A stretch of 64,000 bases of DNA, from contig OY755173.1 in the NCBI GenBank assembly GCA_963576735.1, positions 7,224,873 to 7,288,872 on the forward strand, written 5' to 3'. Below are positions 1-10,596 of the stretch, in pieces. Each line of letters opens with the position of its first letter. The first letter of the stretch is position 1. The notes under the pieces are model-generated. The model did not search any database. It was not told where the DNA came from and worked only from the letters and a program-made list of their open reading frames with translations. This DNA is from Bedellia somnulentella. Lineage: Eukaryota; Arthropoda; Insecta; Lepidoptera; Bedelliidae. Made by a program: the position numbers and the translations under genes.

Positions 1-167
1 TTAAGCTTTATCAATCATTTGACCACATCAAAGGAATGTTTATGTATTGTTACTAGTGAGGAGGTTTTGGTAGAGTTTTCCATCATGTTTCATTTGAGTA
101 GATTATTACAAGTAAAAGTTTTTCACTAGTTGTGTATTTAGAAGTGTTTGTTTAATACGCAATTATA
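1..167. other. AT-rich sequence, nothing recognised
   Basis: No coding, RNA or repeat signal seen before the first SINE-A relic. Confidence 0.4.
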
Positions 168-290
168 GCTGTTGGTTCAGAACAGCACTGACCTGTTTTT
201 TGCATGGGTGTCGTAAGAGGCTAAAGTAATTTTGGGTTCCTTAAGTGACTTGCGCCATATGGCTGGAGGCCCAACACCAAGCTTAATTTA
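168..290 (+). mobile_element. SINE-A copy, degenerate, head half
   Basis: Recognisable family landmarks in order: GCTGT head, AACAGCAC, GGGTGTCGTAAGAGGC, AAGTGACTTG and GGAGGCCCAACACCAA. The 3' tail module is missing. Many substitutions make this an old copy. Confidence 0.5.
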
Positions 291-1600
291 TTTGAAAAAT
301 TATTCTTTTCTCAACCTTATCAACCGGTTTTTTAGAAACATGATGTCAATAATAACAAAAGTTTATTTACACATCATTTGATATTTAAAATGCTATTTGT
401 CAAAGTAAAAGTCACTATAGAATTCGAAATTTTACCAGAAGATACATCATAGAAATAGAATAACTGGAGCTCAGTTCTGTTTTTTGAGCTATGCAATAAA
501 AATCACAACCTTATAAATTATTTAGTCTAGTAAAATTGCACCCCAGGTGAACATGGCCACGAAGGTGTGTATGGTGTTAAGTGTCGGTCATTTGTTGTGA
601 CCGCGTGTTTGTCAAGATAAACACAGTTGTTAAACTGCGCATTTAATTTGAAATATTTGATATGTAAAACTACGCGGTTATGCTAATTTCGGGGAACAGA
701 AATTCTTTCACGGCAACATGTCTGAACAACAATTTCATTATTCAATATTTTAAAGTGTATGTCACACCATTTTTTATTCCAGTCCGAGTAAAATTTAATT
801 TGTCTGATTTCTTAAACACTTTGCTGTTTTTTCATTTGTGCTGTTTTAGTAGTAGATATAATTCAATATTTTTTGTCTAGCATAAGTTTTAGATTATTAG
901 TTTCGTGTACCATATTTTAGAGAGACCGATTTATCAGCCTGTAAACATAGTGCAATATATACACTCCTTAATTTCCAGTCTATCTTAGATTCACAACTTC
1001 ATACCAAAAGATACGTGTTATAAAAATACTGTGATTCAAAGCTACAACAGTTGTTATTGAAAAAAAAGTTTAGAAGTTTTTCAACAAAATGCAACAACGA
1101 GGTTCGTTAACTAATAATTAAGTTGTCAATAAAGGCAAGGTGGCAAGTGAAGTCGCTGACAGTGTTACACTGAGATAACATCGACGAGGTGATAATAGCT
1201 TTGGATATCATAACACGGTTTAGCGTGCAGTGTTTACCTTCGGAACGTCAACCCCGCCTTTAGTGTCCACAAGTGAAAACGGTTGCAGGAAGCACGGGAA
1301 TGACGTGCTGATGGACTTCCATTGTAAAACAGGTTCTATGGCTTACAACTTAATAGTTATTATGCTTTGATTGTTAGCTGAATTGAAAACCGAAAATGGT
1401 TTATACCAAAATGTTTTGTCAATTAAAATGGGTTATCGTTTTAAAATAGTTAATGTTAAAATTGCTTTCCAAAAACCATATAAAATCAAGAATTATAAAT
1501 AATTTTGTTAAACTAATATGTTATTACTTGAAAGTAATACGATTTGCATTGAGACTTAGTAAAAAGATAGTTTTGGAAATGTAAGTTACTAAAAGTATAA
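291..1600. other. AT-rich noncoding sequence
   Basis: Only short chance reading frames, including a 66-codon AT-rich one near 680-880 with no recognisable motif. A slightly GC-richer patch lies at about 1130-1320. No repeat or RNA gene recognised. Confidence 0.4.
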
Positions 1601-1738
1601 TTGCGTTTGGAAACCCATCACCAAAAATATTTATGTTATAATATTTTCTCCGATTAACTTCCAAAAGTGGCTGAAGAATTTTCTGATTCTCAAGCTCTGT
1701 CTACCCTTTTTAGGAACTTATAGCCATAGTATATGTAA
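1601..1738 (+). mobile_element. SINE-A copy, 3' half
   Basis: Starts at the family motif resembling GGTTGGAGACCCATCACC and runs through the ACTTCCAAAAGTGGCTGA block into CTCTGTCTACCC and ATAGCCATAGTATATG. The head half is missing. Confidence 0.6.
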
Positions 1739-3565
1739 TTGCCAGCTCACTTTTTGTATTTTTGTGAGCCTAATAATATTGTTATATTTCAACAATCGAT
1801 ACTTTTTTCACATGAAGGTACAAAAAAGGCGAAGATAAATATCAACAAGTCTCTGACATGAGAAACTTTGAATTAATCTCAAAGTCCGTTTAAACTTTCG
1901 TGCAAAGCTGCGTTTTTCAATCTAATGTTCAAAATGAGTATCCGAAATTCAGTTCGCGTAATTCCGAACCGACTCGTTCTTTATTGTAAACGGCGCAATT
2001 TAAATTTAGGCTTTGACATTTAAATGAACCTCACTTGAGACACTGCCTTAGTTATTTGAGTTTTTTGTGGAGTAATCGAGTTTGTTTATAAAAGGCGATA
2101 GTACTGTGATTCTTTTTCTAAATTTGAATGGTGATTTCTAAATGAAGGAGAATCACGACTTTTTTTAATATAGTTTATAGTTAAATTGACTAATGTTTGG
2201 TAGTCAATTTAAGTGTCAATACACCAATGTTTAAAATACAGGTAGGACTGATTTTAACAAGACAGCAAGAATCTTATTTTATGATCATACTTTTTTTTAG
2301 ACACAAATTCAAATATGCATGAGTTCAAAAAGCATATTATAAGATAAGCTTACAAAATAATAGGTAGATTAAAAATATTTAATTTGGTCAAAGAATATAT
2401 TTTTCTGTGTTTTTGTAACTTTTTGCAATAACTTTCTATGTATGTTACAAGTGAATCCAACTCGAAGATAACTAAATTTTTAAACAATTTCACAAAACTA
2501 ATCAGGAAAAACCTTTTGCAATGCTAAACTAGAAAATTATTATCATTTTCCCTCAATCAAAGTCTGACTAAAAGGTCGGAAATATAAAATCATAGACCTA
2601 AAAGCACCACTCAATAAGCTGAAAGGTTTCCCCTTCCCAAACGCACCTTTGTAGTAATTATATTAGTGGATATACACGCATCACAATAAAATACATTAAA
2701 GCACTATCAATCAAGTTAAGATAACACGCATTTTTGTATCTTTCGGCGTATCTAATCTACGATATTCCCATGCTGATAATAAATCGCGTGAGCCAATACC
2801 CTTCCGTGCTCAAACTTTTCAGACAGACAGCCTGCGTCTGCATTAATTCGATATCGGAGTAGAATCGACGAGGCACGAAGCTCTCTTTAACATGCACACC
2901 CCTCGAAAATTTCCTGGAATAACCGCTCTATTCTTGATTGTATAGAGCAACGAAAAAAGCAAAGTATAAAGACGCGAGGGAAATCATGTCAGAAAATAGG
3001 ACTAGCAGTTATCATGGTTTTGGTTGTGTCTGATTAAAGTCCGCGCATCGTCAGGTTTATTGTCTGGAAAAATAATAAAAGGGCATAAAAAACACTGACT
3101 ATTCTTATCGCGTCAATTGATATTTCAGTGATACAATTACCAGGAAAATGCAGAAAGTCCTCTCCTTTCTAATCTACAACTATGCTTGTTTGAAACAGGA
3201 AAGATTTGTTTGTTATTTGTTTATCTGGCTCTAAATACACTAGATTCTATAATTTTTTGCATAAATAGACACCTACAAATTTCGAAAGAAACAAAGACTG
3301 ATACTATTACAGTGTTATTTATAAAAACTGAGCAGTGATTAGAAAAACCTTTGCTCATTATAAGTTTTTAAATAACTATGATCAATACCAGATAGGAGTA
3401 CCATAATATGTCTAGTAAGTAAAACCTAGTTTGAGATAAGTTTATGAGGTATATATTAGCCTATAGTAATCTTTTATTATAAAACAACTGAAAGGTTATG
3501 CAAGACTAAGCCAAATTTTAAAGTCAGTAAAACATAACATTTACTCAGCATATACAATATTAATT
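1739..3565. other. AT-rich noncoding sequence
   Basis: No supported gene or repeat. 2745-3010 is less AT-rich than its surroundings and looks single-copy, so it could hold regulatory sequence; nothing specific is recognisable. Confidence 0.4.
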
Positions 3566-3810
3566 ACATACATACATATATATGCGGCTATAAATCCATA
3601 GAAAGGGTATCCAGAACTTCTGAATTTGACATTCCTCAGCTTTTTTTGGAAATTGAGTGAGGAAAAGATTGTAAAATGAGGGTTGTTGATGATTGCTCTC
3701 CAGTCACACCACCCAAAAAAAATAAATAAGCCCAAATGCCTATGGCTGCCTTCTACAAACACCCACAGGAAGAAATGGGTTAGAGTTATTCTAAACCGAC
3801 ATCACACAAC
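3566..3810 (-). mobile_element. SINE-A copy, near full length, diverged
   Basis: On the minus strand it runs from a GATGTCGGTTTAGAATAAC-type head to GCCGCATATATATG and a (TATG)n tail, about 245 bp. Strong divergence from younger copies (for example 31160-31404) marks it as old. A 73-codon minus frame inside it is a by-product of the repeat. Confidence 0.7.
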
Positions 3811-5056
3811 AAAAATTTAATCACTAACTTTGCAAAATTAAGGCTCACCCAAACTCATAAATACGACTTTTAGAAGTTAAGCTTTCAAAACCCCAAAATT
3901 ATTATTTCAATAATTCTCGCATCATCACTTATCTCTTTGAATAAATATACAATATACTACATTGTAAGAAACCTTCTTGTAAAGAGGAAAATAAAGATAA
4001 TACTTGAGCAATAAGGGTAACGATTCCGTCCATTTTTTGCTTTTACAACTCTGTGCAATGCTTCCTGTTGCTTTCTACTTTTTTTTCTCCATGAAATATT
4101 CTGCTAATTAAGGAAGGAGTGGAGGCTGAAGATTTCCTGCTGGTCTAGCAGATTACCCTCCTATCTCGGAAAAAATGTAGCTTCGCAACGAAATTCATTT
4201 TTGTGGCTTAACTTTAAAGTCGGTTTTGTTAGCGCTAAAAAAACGATTTAGTCTCGACGGTGATGGACGACATCCTGTGTGAATTTTATGAACTAAATAT
4301 CATTTAGACAAGGTGTTGAGTATATTTTGTAATTGTCTAAATCTATGGATATTACTCGTGCTCTATTTGGTTCTAAGATAACAGAGACGGTAACTGACAA
4401 TAGGCTATTATGCAAGTAGCTTCATACCAGCGGGGAGCCCTCGTACATATATGATTGGGCTATATTGCGGGGTGCAATGGAATGTTGTTCCAAATTGGAT
4501 TTCAGTTGATCACGAGAACCTTGCACATGCGTGAGATTATAGTATTCCTGCTTCTGAGGGATCTTTTCCGTATTTAAAGGAAATTTCAAATGCAGATAGT
4601 AGATGTAAAACAAAACAACGGTGTGCTCTACTAGCCTACAATAAACCTACACAGATCTTTTTAAGCGCTGAATTTATAAGCGCGCTAAATATCTAAAAAA
4701 CTACGCATTGAATAGTATTCTCAAAAAAATATAATTTTGTAGTCAAAACTATGCATAATTTGTGAAGCTTTAGCCTTGATATGCTAAAGATTAATTTATA
4801 ATTATGGTACTTTGATGCTTATTATAGCGTAAAACTACAAATATCTCATACAATATAATTTCCCGATAAAAAAACCTGGATGCAAGTAATTAAAAACTAA
4901 TAATTAAATATTATACTATGTGTTCTCAAAAGAGAGATCTAGTTTAACTTTCAACAATTCAATAACAAAAAAGATAAATTAGAATTAAGACAAATTTCAT
5001 TTTCAAATTATATTGGAAATAGAAAATGATATTAAACAATTCATCCTTCAAAAACA
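3811..5056. other. AT-rich noncoding sequence
   Basis: No supported gene, RNA or repeat copy was seen in this stretch. Confidence 0.4.
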
Positions 5057-5428
5057 GTGACCAGAATTAATAAGACTAAAGATTCACCACCTCAAACCGT
5101 GTCTATTCGTCGTTCACATGTCAGATTGCAGAAGTTCAGCTCCAAATCAAGTTTAGAAGCGGTCAGTGAATCGCTTGCTGCTTGTCCACTGGCTCTTTAC
5201 GGATGCCCAGAGTTCAAGACAGATTTATTGTTCCACCGTTAGTGTTTGCGAGCTCCTACAACTGAGGTTCTGGAGTGGACTGACTTGACAGCTACTGAAC
5301 TACGAACGCGTCTAAACTTACTCCGGAGATGCTCTGATATTGGTACTGCTTGTATCGATTTACATATGTTAGGTGTACAGCTGACATTGTTTGTTGGGGG
5401 CTTTAGAAGGACTTATACTTTGAAATAA
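5057..5428 (+). pseudogene. interrupted reading frame of unknown origin
   Basis: Two consecutive open stretches (5057-5242 and 5246-5428) lie in the same frame, separated by one TAG. Base composition is less AT-rich than around it, and the conceptual peptide has an ordinary mixed composition (for example SLEAVSESLAACPLALYG) rather than the K/N/I/F-rich look of chance frames here. No ATG opens the frame and no domain is recognised. It may be a decayed transposon or host-gene fragment, or a chance frame. Confidence 0.25.
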
Positions 5429-5691
5429 ATTATTAAAAACATACTTCAGTTGTTTTAGAGCGTACACTATGGTGAAATGAAAGGTAACTGATTGTATTTG
5501 ATGATTTGCTAACATTCAACATTGAAATATTGACACTGGGGTGGTCGAGTATTGCCCTCTTTTATTGTTTTTTCCCATTAGTGACAAATAGAAAGGGTAA
5601 GTACTTATTAAGCTAATACTACATGGTTATTAGGTAGATCTAAATTTATTTTAATGTTTTTTGACATGAATTCCTCATGTGGGGATTATTA

Positions 5692-5790
5692 CTCATAAAT
5701 AAAAGATGTTATTAAAGGAAAGAAAAATTTCGACACTGGCGGGGTTCGAACCCGCGACCTTCGGGTATACGCCCCCGTCGCTCTTCCAAC
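5692..5790 (-). repeat. outer inverted repeat, left arm (partial tRNA-like)
   Basis: The reverse complement matches 8620-8718 essentially base for base over about 99 bp, including the T-arm GCGGGTTCGAACC and the flank CTTTCCTTTAATAACATC. The first part of the tRNA-like sequence (acceptor 5' strand and most of the D stem) is missing here. Confidence 0.85.
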
Positions 5791-5804
5791 TACTTGAACG
5801 TGTA

Positions 5805-5967
5805 AAAAACTTCAAATTAAAAACTAAACAGAAAAATTAAATATTATTATTTTTTATTTAAAAAAGAACCGCCTTCAAAAATCCAACTGAAAAGTATAAA
5901 ATAATTTTTATTTATTTTATTATGTACAACTCTATTCAACTTCTTCTTTTTGAAGTCGGTGCCAAAC
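5805..5967 (-). repeat. 163-bp perfect inverted repeat, left arm
   Basis: Compared by eye with 6834-6996, the reverse complement is identical over all 163 bases. The inner end carries GAAGTCGGTGCC and the middle GAACCGCCTTCAAAAATCC, words that recur around the tandem array further right. Confidence 0.9.
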
Positions 5968-6379
5968 CAATTTTCATGACAAAGAAGAACGAATATTAGT
6001 GGCCCGCCCAAGTTGAGTGAGTTCTCCACCCCATCAGCGTATGTCATCCTTATAAACCTCCCTTTTTAATAAATTAATAAAAAAAATCGCATCGAAATTC
6101 ATTTCGTAGTTTTACAGATTAAAGTATACATAAGGATGTCACTATATCCCAGACAGGGAGAGAGAAAGCGACTTTGTTTTATACTATGTAGTGATTTAGA
6201 TTCTCGATCGTCTTTTTACAAAGTGTTAGAAGTATTGGTTGTGCCAACTCGGTGCATGCATGTCTCTGTCCAATTGTTAATTCCGTTAGTTTGAAATCTG
6301 ATAATCTTACATAACCTAACATAACGTTAGTTTACTATCTCGCTATCTATCTAAAATTATAATTTACTAGTATTTACAG

Positions 6380-6396
6380 TTTTACGGTGACACGTA
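6380..6396. repeat. target-site duplication of SINE-A copy (left)
   Basis: TTTTACGGTGACACGTA here and TTTTACGGTGACATGTA at 6606-6622 flank the SINE-A copy, 16 of 17 identical. Confidence 0.8.
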
Positions 6397-6605
6397 CATA
6401 CATACATACATATACTCACGGCTATAATTCCCTAGAAGGGGTAGCCAGAGCCAAGGAATTATAAATTCCTCAGCCACTTTTGGAAGTTGTGTGGGGAAAA
6501 GATAGTAAAATAAAGGTTTTTGGTGATGGGTCTCCAACCGCATCGCCCAAAAATCCAATAAAAAGCCCCAATACCCTTAGTCGCTTCTTACGACACCCGA
6601 CACAT
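6397..6605 (-). mobile_element. SINE-A copy, 5'-truncated, with 17-bp target duplication
   Basis: On the minus strand the copy lacks roughly the first 45 bases of the head and ends in GCCGTGAGTATATG plus a (TATG)n tail. Flanking 17-bp duplications with one mismatch abut both ends. Truncation at the 5' end together with a long duplication is the signature of LINE-driven target-primed insertion. Confidence 0.85.
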
Positions 6606-6833
6606 TTTTACGGTGACATGTATATTATGATAATTTCTCTGCGGAGTGCGACGCATGCACACCAGGCTAAGCACCGCTCACTGTCCCCCAATTCCATCCG
6701 GATGCGGATGGAGCGGATGAAATTTCTTGATTTTTGAGCGCGATTGTGTTACCTACTGTTGTTGAGGCACTATCGATTGATTTATTATTCGTATGGTTTT
6801 CTCTATGTAGCAATTTTCATTTTGGATTTGTCT

Positions 6834-6996
6834 GTTTGGCACCGACTTCAAAAAGAAGAAGTTGAATAGAGTTGTACATAATAAAATAAATAAAAATTAT
6901 TTTATACTTTTCAGTTGGATTTTTGAAGGCGGTTCTTTTTTAAATAAAAAATAATAATATTTAATTTTTCTGTTTAGTTTTTAATTTGAAGTTTTT
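6834..6996 (+). repeat. 163-bp perfect inverted repeat, right arm
   Basis: Reverse-complement partner of 5805-5967, separated by 866 bp. Together they could form a 163-bp stem. Confidence 0.9.
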
Positions 6997-7179
6997 GTTT
7001 TTCTTTTTTATTTTATACTTTTTAGTGATAAGTTCTTAAATCACTCTGAGTTTTTTTAGTGAATTAGTGATAGTTTTTTAGAGATAAGTTTTACTGTCCG
7101 TTTATTTTATAGTTTTTTTAACAGGTAGTTATAATATTTGTTATTATGACTTTAGCTTACTTGTTACTATTTTGTTTAC

Positions 7180-7456
7180 CTGCGGGCCTAGATAGAAAAT
7201 CAAAGGATGCTTTAAGGAAAAGTCGCGTAAGGGAGAACGAAACACCCATCGAAAAAAACAAAGACTTCAGCAGGGCAAGCACGAGCCGTATTTAAACTAG
7301 TTATCGCGTGGGATAAAGCAGCTTTTACGCACTTACTTAGTATCGTATACTGCCATCTCATTCTAACCGTTATCGTGTCGATAACTCGTGCTTGCCCTTC
7401 AGAATGAGAGAGATCGTCAGCGTGCTGCTCTTGCTGCCGAAACAGATGAGCAAAGA
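7180..7456 (+). pseudogene. Helitron-like N-terminal coding remnant, interrupted
   Basis: Before 7270 one plus frame reads RKSKDALRKSRVRENETPIE; from 7403 another reads NERDRQRAALAAETDEQR and then stops. Both resemble the Arg/Glu-rich repeats with ETPE-R and RAA-x-R-A-x-ET-x-EQR words common in the N-terminal part of eukaryotic Helitron proteins and some other mobile-element proteins. The two pieces are in different frames and are separated by the small MITE at 7271-7397, so the remnant is inactive. The family resemblance is recalled, not searched. Confidence 0.4.
7271..7397. mobile_element. 127-bp MITE-like insertion with 13-bp TIRs
   Basis: GGGCAAGCACGAG (7273-7285) is perfectly inverted as CTCGTGCTTGCCC (7385-7397). 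TTCAG flanks both sides (7266-7270, 7398-7402), a 5-bp target duplication. The left end has two extra bases (CA) before the TIR. No coding capacity. Confidence 0.6.
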
Positions 7457-7789
7457 TAAGTTCACCTATCACAAATGCGAAGAAACACTCTTATATGTAT
7501 GTAGCGTTGAGTCGTGTAAAATCCCTTGATGAGATGGCTTTAAGTGATATAGATTCAAAGAAATTACTTAACCATCCCCATGACGAAAGAGCCTTGATTG
7601 AAATGACCAGGATGAAAAACATGATGTTGCAATATATATTTTTTTCTTCAATATAATTAAGAGTAATTTATTCATGTTTTTATATACTTTTTTGTCTAAT
7701 AATTTAGTAACTCTTTTATTACTAATAAAAAAACTTTATTAACATATATTGATAAATCTCTGTCTAGTATTGATAACTTTACATACATA

Positions 7790-8562
7790 CTTATATTTCA
7801 AACTAAGAAACCTCCTTTTTTTCGAGTCGGTTAAAGAACTTAAACCCTCTCCTGAATGTAATAACATAAACTGATAACTCTTTGTCTAATAATAACTAAG
7901 AACCTTCAAACTTACATACATACTTATAGGTGAAACTCAGAAACTCCTTTTTTGAGACGGTTAGATCACTAAAACCTTGTCCTGAAAGTAACAAGTAGTT
8001 TTCTGAAAATCGCATCTAAATAGCTTAAGCAAAACGCGAGATAATCGCCGACCAACATACATACATGCAGGTCAAACACGGAACCTCCTTTCTTTTAGAG
8101 TCGGTTAAATCACTTAACCCATCTTCTAAATGTACCGAATACTTTTCTGAAAACCGCATCCAAATAGCTTAAGCCAAACGTGAGATAATCGCGGACCAAC
8201 AGACATACATACAGGTCAAACACAGAACCTCCTTTCTTTTTTTGGTCGGTTAAGGCACTAAAACCTTCTCCTAAATGTAACGAATACTTTTCTGAAAACC
8301 GCATCCAAATAGCTTAAGCCAAACGTGAGATAATCGCGGACCAACAGACATACATACAGGTCAAACACAGAACCTCCTTCCTTTTTTTGGTCGGTTAAGG
8401 TACTAAAACCTTCTCCTAAATGTAACAAATACTGTTCTGAAAACCGCATCCAAATAGCTTAAGCCAAACTCGAGATAATCGCGGACAATTATACATACAT
8501 ACATACATACATACATACAAACAATCGAACTGAGAACCTCCTTTTTTGAAGTCGGTTAAAAA
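7790..8562 (+). repeat. tandem array, about 145-bp unit
   Basis: The word AACCTCCTTT recurs at 7808, 7941, 8082, 8226, 8371 and 8535, giving spacings of 133, 141, 144, 145 and 164. Each unit carries GTCGGTTAA, AACCGCATCCAAATAGC, GATAATCGC and a short CATA run; the last spacing is longer because the CATA run expanded. Units become more alike towards the right. Minus-strand frames of 60-70 codons in the array are repetitive by-products. Confidence 0.9.
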
Positions 8563-8605
8563 AAAGAAACAAAAGGATAGAGAAATTTCGCGCTGGATGC
8601 CAACT

Positions 8606-8678
8606 GACACTGTAGCTCAGTTGGAAGAGCGACGGGGGCGTATACCCGAAGGTCGCGGGTTCGAACCCCGCCAGTGTC
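8606..8678 (+). tRNA. tRNA-shaped sequence, probable pseudo-tRNA or SINE head
   Basis: Seven perfect acceptor pairs (GACACTG / CAGTGTC), D arm GCTC...GAGC, and T arm GCGGG-TTCGAAC-CCCGC are all present at normal spacing. The anticodon arm is abnormal: CGGG/CCCG leaves an 8-nt loop GGCGTATA with no T at the expected position 33, and the top pair is A-A. No usable anticodon can be assigned. It has A-box-like (TAGCTCAGTTGG) and B-box (GGTTCGAAC) sequence, so it may still recruit Pol III. The upper part is duplicated in inverted form at 5692-5790. Confidence 0.5.
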
Positions 8679-8718
8679 GAAATTTTTCTTTCCTTTAATA
8701 ACATCTTTTATTTATGAG
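8620..8718 (+). repeat. outer inverted repeat, right arm
   Basis: Partner of 5692-5790. The match extends past the tRNA-like 3' end through AAATTTTTCTTTCC to TTATTTATGAG, then abuts the right copy of the 13-bp direct repeat. Confidence 0.85.
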
Positions 8719-8729
8719 ATCTAAATTTA

Positions 8730-9395
8730 GTTGTGGCAAAAATGAGCAACCTGACTGCAATAAGTGATAGTTGGACAATCGCATCAATCACTGGCATCAA
8801 TCAATTATTGAATAATTCCTTAATGTAACACCAAGTAAATATTCGACAAGACTTAAAAATATTAAAATATTATCTGTTTAAATTCAATATTAAATAGCTT
8901 ATGCATTTACCACAAGCAGTAAGTTCACGGTAACTATTCTTAGCATTTCTAGTTTATTACTTACAATTATTTAGTTAATTATTCATAAGTTAATACGAAA
9001 AGAAATTAACTAATTTCAAATCCTTCACCGAAAATATATTTAAAAATAATTCACACGTATAATTTCCTTAGCTTTTTAAAATCAAAACGTGCTATTAAAA
9101 AGACAGCTTTAATTAAAATCTGTATGATGGATGTATAAGAAGATAACAAAAAGTAATTTATAATATAAAAGTAATTATACAAAATTATTAAACACAAATC
9201 GCAAACCCTCGCAAGTTTGGTAAAATTAATTTAACAAAATTAAACAAATAACGCAAAACCAGTACATACCTAAAGAATTATTCATTTCAACAACAACAAG
9301 TAGGTCAATAGAATACATTTGGAAGTACTGAATGAAACACAGAATTTTACGATAAAATTAATTCCTTATTCAAGCTTTTTGTCTTCAGATTAACT
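8730..9395. other. AT-rich noncoding sequence
   Basis: Very AT-rich; no gene, RNA or repeat recognised. Confidence 0.4.
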
Positions 9396-9456
9396 GCAAC
9401 AGTGCAGTTGGCACGGAGGCGTATTGTTATGCAAATGGACCTGGGTTCGGCTTGAC
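9396..9456 (+). mobile_element. possible degenerate tRNA-derived SINE head
   Basis: GTGCAGTTGGCACGG resembles an A box and CTGGGTTCGGCTTG a B box, about 40 bp apart. No cloverleaf survives and no body was identified. Confidence 0.25.
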
Positions 9457-10596
9457 GCGTAAGACAAAGCAGCCGTCAACTGAAGCCCTGATGCGATTGG
9501 CTTTCAACACCCATTATTCTAAATCTCCAAACCGTTTAATAACTTTACTGGATTTATGTAAAAATTAACATATCTGTTTCATTTTTCTGACAGGTTTTCC
9601 TTCGTTTTTGCTGCTGATTTTAATAGCGTTTGCAAAGCTTAGGTGTATTTTGAAGAACATTAAATATAAAGGAGAGACCCGTACGGTATTTGGATTTTAT
9701 TTGATAGTTTTATCTATCTACATACCATTAAAATTTCATCACCTTTGTGGAATATTTAACCACAATGCACCACCCGGCTAAGTAGCCATTACTATTACAC
9801 ATTTGAGCCTTGGATGTTGTAGGACATACCGTACAAAAATAGTCTGAAGGAAGTAACATATAGGTAAAGTCAACGTATTTGTATAAACTAAAAAGTATGA
9901 CAAAACAACTAATTTAAAAAAATAACTTGATGCACCAAGACAAAATAATTCAAGTCATCTTGTAGTGCAGTTGGTAACATAATAAAATAAAGTTTTTTTA
10001 GGTTATATTTCAAACTACCTATATATAGTTTATAAGTTGTAGTAAAACTTTATTCTTCATTAATGAGAAAAAAATATGTTTTTCCATACTGTTACTTATA
10101 AAACAATTGAAGTGATTTCGGAACTTTAGTTGTGTAACATAAAATATGTGTCTTCTATTTTCTTTAGTTCAGTTTAAGATATAGTACTAGTGGAAATGAA
10201 AAAGATCCACGCAAAACCACTCAAGATGTACCGTTAATACTATAAAAACTTAAATTTGAGTGAATTTTTTTGCGAGCCACATTATAATGGAAACATGATC
10301 TTGCTCCTTTGTGATCTTACTTTTATAAAATATCTTGACAATGTCGACAGAAATTAAGTTTTTCGCTGGTATAGCATAAACAGCTAGTTTAGTGAAGACA
10401 TTAAATTCAACTTGTTTAGTTTTCGCCGCTCCAACTTTGTAGCAGCGCTAGTTCACAGTGTGCTTATAAAACGCACAGAATTTCAAATAGCATTTACATT
10501 TTTTCTCGAGGGGCATCTCACTATCAGTCGGATGCACAGCCTTGACATGCAAAGTGTGAGGCAAAGGCGCTTTTTATATTTGCGGCTTCCACGTTT
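9457..10596. other. AT-rich noncoding sequence
   Basis: No supported gene or repeat. A 111-codon plus frame that starts in this stretch and runs to 10747 lacks any recognisable motif and overlaps the direct-repeat structure that follows. Confidence 0.4.

Larger units (their letters stand above)
5636..8729. mobile_element. 3.07-kb composite repeat block with 13-bp target-like duplication
   Basis: A perfect direct repeat AGATCTAAATTTA occurs at 5636-5648 and 8717-8729, bracketing 3068 bp. Within it, left to right: an inverted-repeat arm with partial tRNA-like sequence (5692-5790), the left arm of a 163-bp perfect inverted repeat (5805-5967), a spacer carrying a SINE-A copy, the right arm (6834-6996), a Helitron-like coding remnant split by a MITE, a 145-bp tandem array (7790-8562) and a complete tRNA-shaped sequence (8606-8678) followed by the matching outer arm. 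A 13-bp duplication fits LINE-type target-primed insertion of the whole block or its ancestor; a chance or secondary repeat is possible. No intact protein is encoded. Confidence 0.5.

Noticed and set aside
3541..3762. 73-codon minus ORF as a gene
   Set aside because: It lies inside a SINE-A copy.
7790..8562. CRISPR-like array
   Set aside because: The unit is a contiguous 145-bp tandem repeat without unique spacers, in a eukaryotic setting.
8606..8678. Functional tRNA gene
   Set aside because: The anticodon loop has 8 bases, no T33 and an A-A mismatch in the stem, and the sequence is part of a repeat.
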